Part shown: positions 50,724-58,670 of the stretch, in pieces | Numbering within the stretch: position 1 is the stretch's first letter | How the letters are laid out: the number at the start of each line of letters is the position of its first letter | Assembly: GCF_030532965.1 (NCBI RefSeq) | Contig: NZ_JAUNKC010000001.1 | Span: 62,001 to 126,000, forward strand | Reading direction: 5' to 3' | Length of the DNA stretch: 64,000 bases | Origin: Corynebacterium sp. | Lineage (GTDB): Bacteria; Actinomycetota; Actinomycetes; Mycobacteriales; Mycobacteriaceae | The notes under the pieces: model-generated | Seen by the model: the letters and a program-made list of their open reading frames with translations, nothing else | Database searches by the model: none | Told to the model about the DNA's origin: nothing | Translations under genes and position numbers: made by a program

Positions 50724-51188
50724 ATGCATATCGATATCAAAGAGTTCTTCCGAACCGGACAATTCGGACCAATTAATGCCCCGCTTAACAAGACCGAGGT
50801 AACCAAGCTCCTTAACAGTCCGGACGAGGAATGGGATAACGATTATGGCGGATCTATTTGGACATATGGAAACATCGAGCTGCACTTCTTCGATAACACA
50901 TTAACCTGCGTGTTCACCGACCACTTCACCTTCGCACCACTATCGGCAGGCGACCACATTTCCCTTGAGCCGTGGTTGTTCACCGACACCACCGCGCTTA
51001 GCCTTGCCGAGGTTTCCGAGCACCTTGACCGCGCTACCATCGGATACGAGATACAACACACAAGCCTCAATATCACCATGACCCTAGAAAGCGGGGTTTC
51101 CCTCATCTTTGAAAATCCAGACGACCTCCCCAACCTGCCCGACAGCCTGCACACTTGTAGCGCTTTCAGCAAAGACTACCGCCCCTAA
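50724..51188 (+). CDS. Hypothetical immunity-like protein, paralogue 1
   Basis: A 154-residue acidic soluble protein with no signal or membrane segment. The pattern D-I-x2-FF-x-TGQFGPIN...PDEEWDNDYGGSIWTYGNIELHFFDNTLTCVFTDHF...LEPWLF recurs in the next gene (…TGDCGPFFIGQT…IWKCGSIELHI…IFSDHF…INPWIF), so the two arose by duplication. Small acidic tandem paralogues of this kind often act as immunity proteins for polymorphic or contact-dependent toxins, but I recognise no named family and no toxin lies nearby. The gene pair sits between prs and an alkD-like gene. Confidence 0.75.
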   Translation: MHIDIKEFFRTGQFGPINAPLNKTEVTKLLNSPDEEWDNDYGGSIWTYGNIELHFFDNTLTCVFTDHFTFAPLSAGDHISLEPWLFTDTTALSLAEVSEHLDRATIGYEIQHTSLNITMTLESGVSLIFENPDDLPNLPDSLHTCSAFSKDYRP

Positions 51189-51196
51189 GAACACCC

Positions 51197-51637
51197 ATGA
51201 CCGACAACCACCGACAAATCATTGACCTTGAAGTCCTAGTCTTCACCGGCGACTGCGGTCCGTTTTTCATCGGGCAGACCACTGCATCCATCAAGCAGCA
51301 GTTTCCGGAGGTTGAAACCAAGCTTTATGACAAGCCCGGTTTTAACATCTGGAAATGCGGATCCATCGAACTGCACATCCATAATCATGTGGTCTATCAA
51401 ATCTTCTCCGACCACTTCCCGCCCATGGAGGCCGGATGGGGCCTAGAAATCAACCCGTGGATATTCTCCACCCCGTCCGACCTAGGGTGGGACAATGTAT
51501 CTAACCAGCTAGCAAAGCGCGCCATGCATTTTCGCGAGGAGATCATTGCCGATTGTCGCCGGGTAACATTAGACAACGCAGTGACATTAATCTTCGATAC
51601 CGAGACGAACCAGCTCAGAGCGGTTAGCGTTCAATAA
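51197..51637 (+). CDS. Hypothetical immunity-like protein, paralogue 2
   Basis: A 146-residue soluble protein, start 8 bp after the stop of its paralogue, so in one operon. Shared landmarks are TGDCGPF, IWKCGSIELHIHNHVVYQIFSDHF, LEINPWIFSTPSDLGWDNVSNQL and VTLIFDTETNQL, matching positions in paralogue 1. Overall identity is low, suggesting an old duplication with diversification. Function unknown. Confidence 0.75.
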   Translation: MTDNHRQIIDLEVLVFTGDCGPFFIGQTTASIKQQFPEVETKLYDKPGFNIWKCGSIELHIHNHVVYQIFSDHFPPMEAGWGLEINPWIFSTPSDLGWDNVSNQLAKRAMHFREEIIADCRRVTLDNAVTLIFDTETNQLRAVSVQ

Positions 51638-51665
51638 TGCTCAATAAATACCCGCACGAAAGCAG

Positions 51666-52337
51666 ATGAATCACATGGACCCTCATCACCTGGTCGACAA
51701 TTTAAGGGCCGCTCTTGTCGCGGTGTCCGATGCGGAAGTTGCGGCGGGGCAAAAGAAATACATGCGGGACCAGTTTGAATACCTAGGGGTTAAAACCCCA
51801 GCGCGCAGGCGGGCATCGAAAAGCATCGTAAAACACCTAACCACCGCCAGCAGAACCGAACTCATCGCGGTAGTCGAACTACTGTGGGCGCAACCGGAGC
51901 GGGAATTTCAGTACGTCGCCGCCGATAGCATCCGCGCCCACGTATCGGCACCGACGAATACCTTAACCAGCGCTGACGTGGAGTGGCTAGGGACCCTTGC
52001 CACGACAAAATCCTGGTGGGATACCGTCGATTCGCTTGATCTAAGCGTCGGCGCGATCTGCACTCCGGCCCACATGCGTTCTTGGGCACGCCACGACAAC
52101 ATGTGGTTGCGCCGGATCGCCATTGACCATCAATTACTACGCAAAGAGGCAACCGACACGGAGCTGCTCACCGACGTGATCTGCGCAAATCTGGGCAGCA
52201 CGGAGTTTTTCATCAATAAGGCGATCGGGTGGGCGCTGCGGGATTACGCGAAAACCGACCCTGATTGGGTGCGGGCATTTGTCGCCAACCATGAGCTGTC
52301 GCCGTTATCGCGCCGGGAGGCACTTAAACACCTTTAA
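51666..52337 (+). CDS. DNA alkylation repair protein (AlkD-like)
   Basis: A 223-residue all-helical HEAT-repeat protein. The start (LVDNLRAALVAVSDAEVAAGQKKYMRDQFEYLGVKTPARR), ALLW/VVELLWAQPEREFQYVAAD, TKSWWDTVDSLDLSVGA, NMWLRRIAIDHQL and FFINKAIGWALRDYAKTDPDWVRAFV are characteristic of AlkD glycosylases, which remove alkylated purines; the catalytic Asp and Trp residues (WWDTVD) are present. It may be cotranscribed with the two paralogues upstream (28 bp gap). Confidence 0.9.
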   Translation: MNHMDPHHLVDNLRAALVAVSDAEVAAGQKKYMRDQFEYLGVKTPARRRASKSIVKHLTTASRTELIAVVELLWAQPEREFQYVAADSIRAHVSAPTNTLTSADVEWLGTLATTKSWWDTVDSLDLSVGAICTPAHMRSWARHDNMWLRRIAIDHQLLRKEATDTELLTDVICANLGSTEFFINKAIGWALRDYAKTDPDWVRAFVANHELSPLSRREALKHL

Positions 52338-52827
52338 TGCTTTTCGACGCCCCCAAGCTCCCACCGCCCCAGTTCCCTTCCACTGGTCGACCGCTACCCG
52401 TCACACACCGCCATTGCTCGTCGCCGTCACTCGTCGGCGGCTATCACTAACACCCCTGAAAGTGGGTAGGCTTTTTGAGCCATATTTTTCGGGTGAAGCC
52501 TATAAATTCGCAATCTTCCCATAGTTCACCCCACCGAATAATGTGTCGGATAACACATTTTGAGCAGTACGTTTCCAGTCAAAATCGTACCGATATTTGT
52601 CGCCATTCATTAACCGATTCCATAATCGGCGTCCACGCATAACCCGACGCAAAGCCTTAGAAAATCCACAATTCCCACAATTTGCGTGCCCCACTCACCT
52701 TTTTCATGTCTAATGAACATATCACCCTAGATGGTGACCCAAGACACATTTATATCGGCAGGGAATCCTAGGTCACATCACCATTGGTTGGGATTTCTTG
52801 CCCCACACGAGGAAGTTGTCTGTCACG
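52338..52827. other. 490-bp non-coding stretch with GCTTKTCGACG copy
   Basis: GCTTTTCGACG lies at 52339-52349, directly after the alkD-like stop. The remainder has short C-rich and AT-rich tracts and no convincing gene; the right end must contain the DUF485-mctC promoter. No terminator-grade hairpin found by eye. Confidence 0.5.
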
Positions 52828-53214
52828 ATGTCCCAACCAACCAAACATGTTCCCACCCCGGAGGAATTCGTTGCGGTTTCCCAAAGCCCCGAATTCTCAG
52901 CCTTGCGCAAAACCTTCCGAGGTTTCGCTTTCCCCGTCACCGTGGCTTTCTTGGCCTGGTACGTCTTCTATATCGTCACCGCGACCTTCGCCACCGACTT
53001 CGTCAAAACTCCCGTATTCGGCGCGATCAATATCGGCATGGTTCTAGGACTCGCACAATTCGCAACCGCTGGCCTGGTCACCTGGGCATACGTCCGCTTC
53101 GCCGACAACAAAATCGACCCGGCCACCGAGGAAATCCGCCAACACATGGAACAACCCGCTATTTCGCGGGCAGCTTCCGACCCCACGACCCCCGAATCCC
53201 CAGCCTCCGGCTAA
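52828..53214 (+). CDS. DUF485 family membrane protein
   Basis: 128 residues from the ATG at 52828 (MSQPTKHVPTPEEF). Two membrane helices (VTVAFLAWYVFYIVTATFA and GAINIGMVLGLAQFATAGLVTWAYV) separated by a short loop, as in the DUF485/YjcH family. These small proteins are encoded with acetate/monocarboxylate symporters and probably assist them. The symporter gene starts 34 bp downstream. Confidence 0.9.
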   Translation: MSQPTKHVPTPEEFVAVSQSPEFSALRKTFRGFAFPVTVAFLAWYVFYIVTATFATDFVKTPVFGAINIGMVLGLAQFATAGLVTWAYVRFADNKIDPATEEIRQHMEQPAISRAASDPTTPESPASG

Positions 53215-53248
53215 GCCCACAAGCGTTAAGGAAGCGTAAAACACCATC

Positions 53249-54874
53249 ATGATGAATCAAATCATTCTTGCCCAAGGCACAGTAGACACCGGCAATCCGA
53301 TCCTCAACATCTCCATTTTCGCGATCTTCATCGCGGTCACACTCACCATCGTTATCCGCACCTCAAAGACGACCTCGCAGAAGGGCTCCGATTTCTACAC
53401 CGGCGGCGGCGCGTTCTCCGGCTGGCAGAACGGCCTAGCAATTTCTGGCGACTACCTGTCCGCCGCCGCATTCCTCGGCGTGACCGGCGCCATCGCCCTA
53501 TACGGCTACGACGGCTTCGTCTATTCCATCGGCTTCCTCATCGCGCTGCTGGTGGCACTTGTTTTGGTTGCCGAACCGCTGCGCAATACCGGCCGTTTCA
53601 CCATGGCTGACGTGTTGTCCTTCAGGCTGCAACAACGCCCAGTGCGCACCGCGGCAGCCGTGACCACCTTGAGCGTGTCGCTGTTCTACCTCATCGCCCA
53701 AATGGCAGGCGCGGGCGGCTTGGTCGCGCTGTTGCTTGGGGTTTCCGGCAAAGCGGCACAGGCTGCCGTGGTAGCCGTGGTGGGTGTTTTGATGATTATC
53801 TACGTCCTCGTGGGCGGCATGAAAGGCACCACCTATGTTCAGATGATTAAGGCCGTGCTTTTGGTTGGCGGCTCGGTCATCATCTCTATACTCACGTTCG
53901 TCGCGATTAAAGGTGGTTTCAACGCGGTGTTGGAATCCGCCGCAACCACCCACCCACAGGGAACCGATGTCCTTGGCCCCGGCTTGCGCTACGGAAAATC
54001 AACCTTGACAAAGATCGACTTCATTTCCCTCGCCATCGCCTGCGTCATGGGCACCGCCGGATTGCCGCACGTGCTCATGCGGTTCTACACGGTGCCGTCC
54101 GCCCGGGTAGCACGCCGTTCGATGACGTGGACCATCGCGATCGTCGCTCTGTTCTTCCTCCTTACCGTAGTCATGGGCTTCGGCGCAGCCGCCCTTGTTG
54201 GCACCGAAACCATCCAAAGCGCCCCTGGCGGCGGCAATTCCGCTGTGTTGTTGCTGGCGGCACGGGTCGGCGGTTCCTTCTTCATGGCGGTAGTGTCGGC
54301 CATTGGCTTTGCGACGATCCTCGCCGTGGTAGCTGGCCTTACAATCTCCGCATCGGCGTCGGTGGCACACGACCTCTATAACTCGGTACTACGCAATGGC
54401 GAAGCCACCGAAGAAGAGCAGGTCCGCGTATCCCGCATCACCGTGGTGGTGATCGGCATTCTCTCCATCATCTTAGGAATCGGCGCGATGGGCCAGAACA
54501 TCGCGTTCCTGGTCACCTTGGCACTGGCCATCGCGGCTTCCGCCAATCTGCCCACCATCTTGTATTCGCTGTACTGGCGCGGCTTTAACACCACCGGCGC
54601 ATTGTTCTCCATGTACGGTGGCCTGATTACCGCAGTCACCCTCATCATCTTCTCCCCTGCCGTTTCCGGCGCGGAAACCTCCATGCTGGGCGCGGGTGTG
54701 AACTTCGCCTGGTTCCCGCTGACCAATCCGGCCATCATCTCGGTTCCGGCTGGTTTCCTCCTCGGCATCATCGGCTCCAAGCTGGGCAAACCCGACGATC
54801 TGGATAAGCTGGCTGCCGAGATGGAAGTACGTTCGCTGACCGGCGTGGGAATGGCGAAGGCCATTTCGCACTAA
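53249..54874 (+). CDS. mctC: Monocarboxylate:cation symporter (MctC/ActP type)
   Basis: A 541-residue SSS-family transporter with about 13 helices. Segments FYTGGGAFSGWQNGLAISGDYLSAAAFLGVTGAIALYGYDGF, EPLRNTGRFTMADVLSFRLQQ, YVLVGGMKGTTYVQMIKA, GTAGLPHVLMRFYTVP and the terminal LAAEMEVRSLTGVG agree with C. glutamicum MctC, which imports acetate, propionate and pyruvate. Partner of the DUF485 protein upstream. AAGGAAG precedes the ATG pair; the second ATG is 3 bp later. Confidence 0.93.
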   Translation: MMNQIILAQGTVDTGNPILNISIFAIFIAVTLTIVIRTSKTTSQKGSDFYTGGGAFSGWQNGLAISGDYLSAAAFLGVTGAIALYGYDGFVYSIGFLIALLVALVLVAEPLRNTGRFTMADVLSFRLQQRPVRTAAAVTTLSVSLFYLIAQMAGAGGLVALLLGVSGKAAQAAVVAVVGVLMIIYVLVGGMKGTTYVQMIKAVLLVGGSVIISILTFVAIKGGFNAVLESAATTHPQGTDVLGPGLRYGKSTLTKIDFISLAIACVMGTAGLPHVLMRFYTVPSARVARRSMTWTIAIVALFFLLTVVMGFGAAALVGTETIQSAPGGGNSAVLLLAARVGGSFFMAVVSAIGFATILAVVAGLTISASASVAHDLYNSVLRNGEATEEEQVRVSRITVVVIGILSIILGIGAMGQNIAFLVTLALAIAASANLPTILYSLYWRGFNTTGALFSMYGGLITAVTLIIFSPAVSGAETSMLGAGVNFAWFPLTNPAIISVPAGFLLGIIGSKLGKPDDLDKLAAEMEVRSLTGVGMAKAISH

Positions 54875-54888
54875 CATCGTTTGACTTG

Positions 54889-54919
54889 GTGAAACCATAC
54901 CCGTGTGGTATGGTTTCAC
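54889..54919 (+). terminator. Hairpin after mctC
   Basis: Perfect 13-bp stem GTGAAACCATACC/GGTATGGTTTCAC with a 5-base loop, 15 bp after the stop; the T-run is weak. Confidence 0.8.
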
Positions 54920-55110
54920 TCGTCTCGGCGAGGGCCAGTGCATATGCTGCACAGCCGTTATCGACGCGATAGTGTTTCACCAAAGCTAAGTACTTTAGCC
55001 TTGCGAAGACTCTCCGATGACAATGTCCACCGTAGAGTCGCGGTTCGCAAGGCTTTTGCCGTTTCAGGATCGCACTCCACACTGAAGTTGAAAAAAGTAA
55101 GGAGATTGCA

Positions 55111-55737
55111 ATGTCCAACGAAGCTATTATCATTGCCGCCGAACCACGCAACGAATTTGGTAAGGGTGCTGCCCGCCGCCTGCGCCGCGAAGGCAAGATC
55201 CCAGGTGTGATCTACTCGGCCGATCTGGAAACCCCAATCCACTTCGCTACCTCCCGTCTCGACATTCACGCACTGCTGCGCCACCACGGTGGTAACGCTG
55301 TGTTCGAGCTCGACATCGAAGGTGACAAGCACCTCGTGATGGTCAAGCACGTGGACCAGAACGTGATCACCCTCAACGCCGACCACATCGACCTGCTCGC
55401 CATCAAGCGCGGCGAAAAGGTTGAGGTTGAAGTTCCTGTGGTATTCGAAGGCGAGCCAGCACCAGGCACCATGTTGGTTCAGGATCTCGACACCGTCCTG
55501 GTTGAGGCAGACGTTCTGTCCATCCCTGAAGAGATCACCCACTCCATCGAGGGCCTTGAGGCTGATTCCAAGATCCACGCTTCCGATCTTGCTCTGCCTG
55601 CAAAGACCACCCTGGTTGCTGATCCAGAGACCGTCCTGGCAACCGTCAGCCATGAAGAAGTTGCAGACGTCCCAGAAGACGAGCCTGCTGAAGGCGAAGA
55701 AGCCGCTGAGGGCGAAGAAGCGCCAGCTGCTGAGTAA
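55111..55737 (+). CDS. rplY: 50S ribosomal protein L25/general stress protein Ctc
   Basis: Binds 5S rRNA in the large subunit. A 208-residue long form: N-terminal L25 domain (NEFGKGAARRLRREGKIPGVIYSADLETPIHFAT), then the Ctc/TL5 C-terminal beta domain (VPVVFEGEPAPGTMLVQDLDTVLVEADVLSIPEEI), ending in an acidic Glu/Ala tail. AAGGAG lies upstream of the ATG. pth follows, as in many actinobacteria. Confidence 0.96.
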   Translation: MSNEAIIIAAEPRNEFGKGAARRLRREGKIPGVIYSADLETPIHFATSRLDIHALLRHHGGNAVFELDIEGDKHLVMVKHVDQNVITLNADHIDLLAIKRGEKVEVEVPVVFEGEPAPGTMLVQDLDTVLVEADVLSIPEEITHSIEGLEADSKIHASDLALPAKTTLVADPETVLATVSHEEVADVPEDEPAEGEEAAEGEEAPAAE

Positions 55738-55823
55738 TATCGCTTAACCTTCAAACCCATCATCCGCCCCCACGCCGCGTATCGTATGTCGGCATGGGGG
55801 CGGATGACACTATTATGTCCTGA

Positions 55824-56408
55824 GTGAGCATGAACGCAGATTCCCCCGTCTTAATCGTCGGCCTTGGCAACCCCGGCGAAAAATACGCCAACACCCGGCA
55901 CAATATCGGCGTGCAGGCGCTAGAGGAGCTCGCAAGCCGCGCGAGTGGTATGCCCGCCACATTCAGCGCGCATAAAAAGTCCAATGCGTTGATCGCCGAA
56001 ACCACCCTCGCCGGTAGGAAGGTTATTCTTGCCAGGCCGCGTAGTTTTATGAATCTCTCGGGCGGGCCGGTTAAAGCGGTGGCGGATTTCTTCAAGGTTC
56101 CTCTCGGCAATGTCATCGTGCTTTTCGACGACCTTGAGCTCGACTTCGGCGTGGTGAAACTACGGGCGCCGGGCGTCGACAAGCACGCAACCGGCGACCA
56201 CGGCCACAATGGGCTGCGGTCTATCACCAAAGCTATGGGGAAAAACTACATTCGGGCGGGAATCGGAATCGGGCGACCACCAGGGCGAATGGACGTGTCC
56301 AGCTTCGTACTCAAACCGTTTTCCAAGCAGGAACAAGCGGACATTCCGATCATGTGCGCCGATATAGCGGATGAGGTCGAACGCTTCCTTACCACTTCCG
56401 CGCTTTAG
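55824..56408 (+). CDS. pth: Peptidyl-tRNA hydrolase, first copy
   Basis: Frees tRNA from stalled peptidyl-tRNA. 194 residues; catalytic His in GEKYANTRHNIG, Asn in RSFMNLSGGPV, Asp in VLFDDLEL, and GHNGLRSI. Compared with the second copy at 57981 it has about six extra residues (VDKHAT) before GDHGHNG, where the copy of the dispersed CGTCGACAAGC word lies; the insertion is in the loop that in other Pth proteins reads QGG-x-GGHNG. The catalytic residues seem intact. The stop overlaps the convergent Cys-rich gene by 20 bp. Confidence 0.93.
   Translation: MSMNADSPVLIVGLGNPGEKYANTRHNIGVQALEELASRASGMPATFSAHKKSNALIAETTLAGRKVILARPRSFMNLSGGPVKAVADFFKVPLGNVIVLFDDLELDFGVVKLRAPGVDKHATGDHGHNGLRSITKAMGKNYIRAGIGIGRPPGRMDVSSFVLKPFSKQEQADIPIMCADIADEVERFLTTSAL
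56118..56186. repeat. Facing pair of the dispersed word inside pth
   Basis: GTGCTTTTCGACG at 56118-56130 and its inverted partner CGTCGACAAGCAC at 56174-56186, 69 bp end to end, within the coding sequence. Confidence 0.75.
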
Positions 56409-56730
56409 CTAACGCCACCCGCAATGCGGCATCATCAAGCTGGAGCGCCCCTTGCTTGCGCAGCCGATGCATGACAGTCGGGCATTTTTTACACCGCGGC
56501 TTCGAACGGCAGCACTTGTTCTTGGCGCTACCGCGCTCGATTTGGGCGCGCAGCTTGCGCATCTCTGAATCACAGTGACCAGCATCAAGCTGCCCCATCG
56601 CTTGCGAAAATGCCGCCCCTACTAATTCGGCGGCTTGCTGCTTGGTGGAAGTTCGATACGAATCAACGAAAAAACTGTCAATGACTTTCAGCTTGCTTCG
56701 CTTGGTCTTCGCACCCATAGCCAACAACAT
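56389..56730 (-). CDS. Small basic Cys-motif protein of unknown function
   Basis: A 113-residue basic protein. Its most distinctive part is KNKCCRSKPRCKKCPTVMHRLRKQG (about 71-95), with four cysteines in a C-C-x5-C-x2-C arrangement that could bind zinc or an Fe-S cluster. The N-terminus (GAKTKRSKLKVIDSF) is Lys-rich. I recall similar uncharacterised proteins beside pth in corynebacteria but no named family. The 3' end overlaps pth by 20 bp. An ATG 12 bp downstream is an alternative start. Confidence 0.7.
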   Translation of the reverse strand: MLLAMGAKTKRSKLKVIDSFFVDSYRTSTKQQAAELVGAAFSQAMGQLDAGHCDSEMRKLRAQIERGSAKNKCCRSKPRCKKCPTVMHRLRKQGALQLDDAALRVALAKARKW

Positions 56731-56796
56731 AGCACAGCCTTAGCTAAAAGCACTAAGTTTTAGTCGCATCTTTTCTCACAACCGGAATTGCGCTAC

Positions 56797-57858
56797 CTAT
56801 AAGAAATCACGCATGAGATAGGCGATTATCTCCGCCGCCGTGCCAGTACGCAGCAACTCCGGATGACTACCCACCAGGCAATAAGCCGTCCGCGGATCAG
56901 ATCGAAAACCGGCAAGGAGCTTGCCTAACAGCGGATACGTTGGCGGCAGATCCGGGTGGGTTTTCGTGAACGCGGTGGCTAATCCCCGGGCAAAGCGGCC
57001 CGAAAACGCGCGGGTAGTCACCGAATCCCCTGCACGCCTATCAGCACAATCGGCAAGCAATTTCCGGTTGAAGTCACTGGTACCAGCTTCGTCGCAACGC
57101 ACAAACGCCGAACCGCATTGCACCGCAACCACCTCTGGCTGCGATAGTAATTCGCTCACCTGCTGCGGGGTACGCACCCCACCGGCCGCCACCAGCGGCA
57201 TATTCGGTGCCGCCAGAAGAACGTCAACGATCAGCTCGGCGGTTGGTTGGTGTTGTGGCGTGATAGTTGCGTCCCAGCACAATCGATGCCCACCTGCGTG
57301 AAACCCCTGGACGATAAGAACATCAGCACCCCGCTCGGCGGCAATCTTCGCCTCGTGTGCAGTTGTCACGCTCACCCACGCTTCCAAACCCACCTCGTGA
57401 AGTGCGGCTATCTCCGCCGCGCTAAAACAACCGAAGGAAACCGATACGGCTTTCAGCCCACAATCTTTACCACCAATGTTGAGAAGAAACTCCAGTTTCT
57501 CCTCCCAACCATTGGTGAAATCCGTGGCAGAGATAACCTGCTCTGCATCGGGCACCAATTGCTTCCCTGCGGCGGCATAGACCGGGCGGAGCACTTCCAA
57601 CAGAAAATCCACATCGGCTGCAGTGGGCACCTGGTTCTGCGGGGCAAACAGATTCACCCCGAACCTGACATGTGGGTGATCCTGTAGAGCGCGCACGTCG
57701 CTTATGAGTTTTTCTGGTGTATCCGAACCTGCGGCGAGGAACCCCAACCCACCGGCAGCGTGTGCTGCCGCCACCAGCTGCGGGGTTGTCGGCCCGCCCG
57801 CCATCGGCGCAACAATGATCGGCAGTTTTAGCTCGGCTAGGACGGTCGATGTTCTCAT
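56797..57858 (-). CDS. Nitronate monooxygenase family flavoprotein
   Basis: About 353 residues from the ATG at 57858 (MRTSTVLAELKLPIIVAPM), which has GGGGAAG at a good distance; ATGs 6 and 24 bp upstream are alternatives. FMN TIM-barrel typical of class I nitronate monooxygenases: PMAGGPTTPQLVAAAHAAGGLGFLAAG, FGVNLFAPQ, VSVSFGCF, GADVLIVQGFHAGGHR, PLVAAGGVRTPQQV and AVQCGSAFVRCDEA. It oxidises toxic alkyl nitronates such as propionate 3-nitronate. Located between the two pth genes on the opposite strand. Confidence 0.92.
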   Translation of the reverse strand: MRTSTVLAELKLPIIVAPMAGGPTTPQLVAAAHAAGGLGFLAAGSDTPEKLISDVRALQDHPHVRFGVNLFAPQNQVPTAADVDFLLEVLRPVYAAAGKQLVPDAEQVISATDFTNGWEEKLEFLLNIGGKDCGLKAVSVSFGCFSAAEIAALHEVGLEAWVSVTTAHEAKIAAERGADVLIVQGFHAGGHRLCWDATITPQHQPTAELIVDVLLAAPNMPLVAAGGVRTPQQVSELLSQPEVVAVQCGSAFVRCDEAGTSDFNRKLLADCADRRAGDSVTTRAFSGRFARGLATAFTKTHPDLPPTYPLLGKLLAGFRSDPRTAYCLVGSHPELLRTGTAAEIIAYLMRDFL

Positions 57859-57980
57859 CAACATGTGCTTCCCCGCTTTCATCAGGCATCTAATGCCAGG
57901 TTCCCGGCAAACAATCCTTGAGGTGGTGCTCGCTTAAAAAATTCTAGGTGCGCGGATAAAACTATGAGAGCATAAAGAAC

Positions 57981-58613
57981 ATGAATCTTTGGCAGCGTCT
58001 CACATCGTTGGTTACCCGCCGCTCCCCCGGCTACGTTACGCCCGAACCTGCCCAGTGGCTGGTGATCGGGCTTGGCAACCCCGGCGAAAAATACGCCAAC
58101 ACCAGGCATAACGTGGGATATATGGCAATCGATTCGTTGCTTGATTCATTAGGCCAATCCCTGCACCCGGTCAAGGGAATCCCGGCAACCGTCGCCTCAG
58201 TACACATCGATGGCTGCCCGGTGCTTTTAGTTCGCTCCACCACTTTCATGAACGTTTCCGGCACCGCAGTCGCGCCGTTATGTTCCGCATTGGGAATCCC
58301 ACCGGAACGAGTCATCGTTGTCCACGACGAATTAGATTTGCCGCACGGAAAGGTGCGGATCAAACAGGGTGGGAACGAAAACGGCCACAATGGCTTGAAA
58401 TCCACCACCGCCGAGTTATCAAGCCGCGACTACATCAGGGTGCGCATGGGAATCGGCCGACCACCGAAAGGCCAACCGGTTCCCGATTACGTGCTTTCAA
58501 CCATCCCGCACGACGAGCAGCTTGCGCAGATGATTTCCGCCTCTGCCCAAGCGGTGCGGCTGATCTGTACCGAGGGATTAACGAAAGCGCAGAACGCCAT
58601 TCACCGCAATTAA
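57981..58613 (+). CDS. pth2: Peptidyl-tRNA hydrolase, second copy
   Basis: A 210-residue paralogue of the pth 2 kb upstream. It has the standard active-site set: VIGLGNPGEKYANTRHNVG, RSTTFMNVSG, VVHDELDLPHGKVRIKQGG and NGHNGLKST, then MGIGRPPKGQPVPDYVL. The loop before GHNG is canonical, without the insertion seen in the first copy. The first 22 residues (NLWQRLTSLVTRRSPGYVTPE) extend beyond the usual start. The symbol only marks the second copy of this family and does not mean archaeal Pth2. Confidence 0.93.
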   Translation: MNLWQRLTSLVTRRSPGYVTPEPAQWLVIGLGNPGEKYANTRHNVGYMAIDSLLDSLGQSLHPVKGIPATVASVHIDGCPVLLVRSTTFMNVSGTAVAPLCSALGIPPERVIVVHDELDLPHGKVRIKQGGNENGHNGLKSTTAELSSRDYIRVRMGIGRPPKGQPVPDYVLSTIPHDEQLAQMISASAQAVRLICTEGLTKAQNAIHRN

Positions 58614-58670
58614 CACGCTGCGGCTAGCACAAGGTTTGCGCTAGCCGGGACATGGTGAGTGCGCGCCAGG

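Noticed and set aside
52500..52694. 64-codon minus-strand frame in the alkD-DUF485 gap
   Set aside because: No ribosome-binding site and no recognisable features; basic, low-information peptide.
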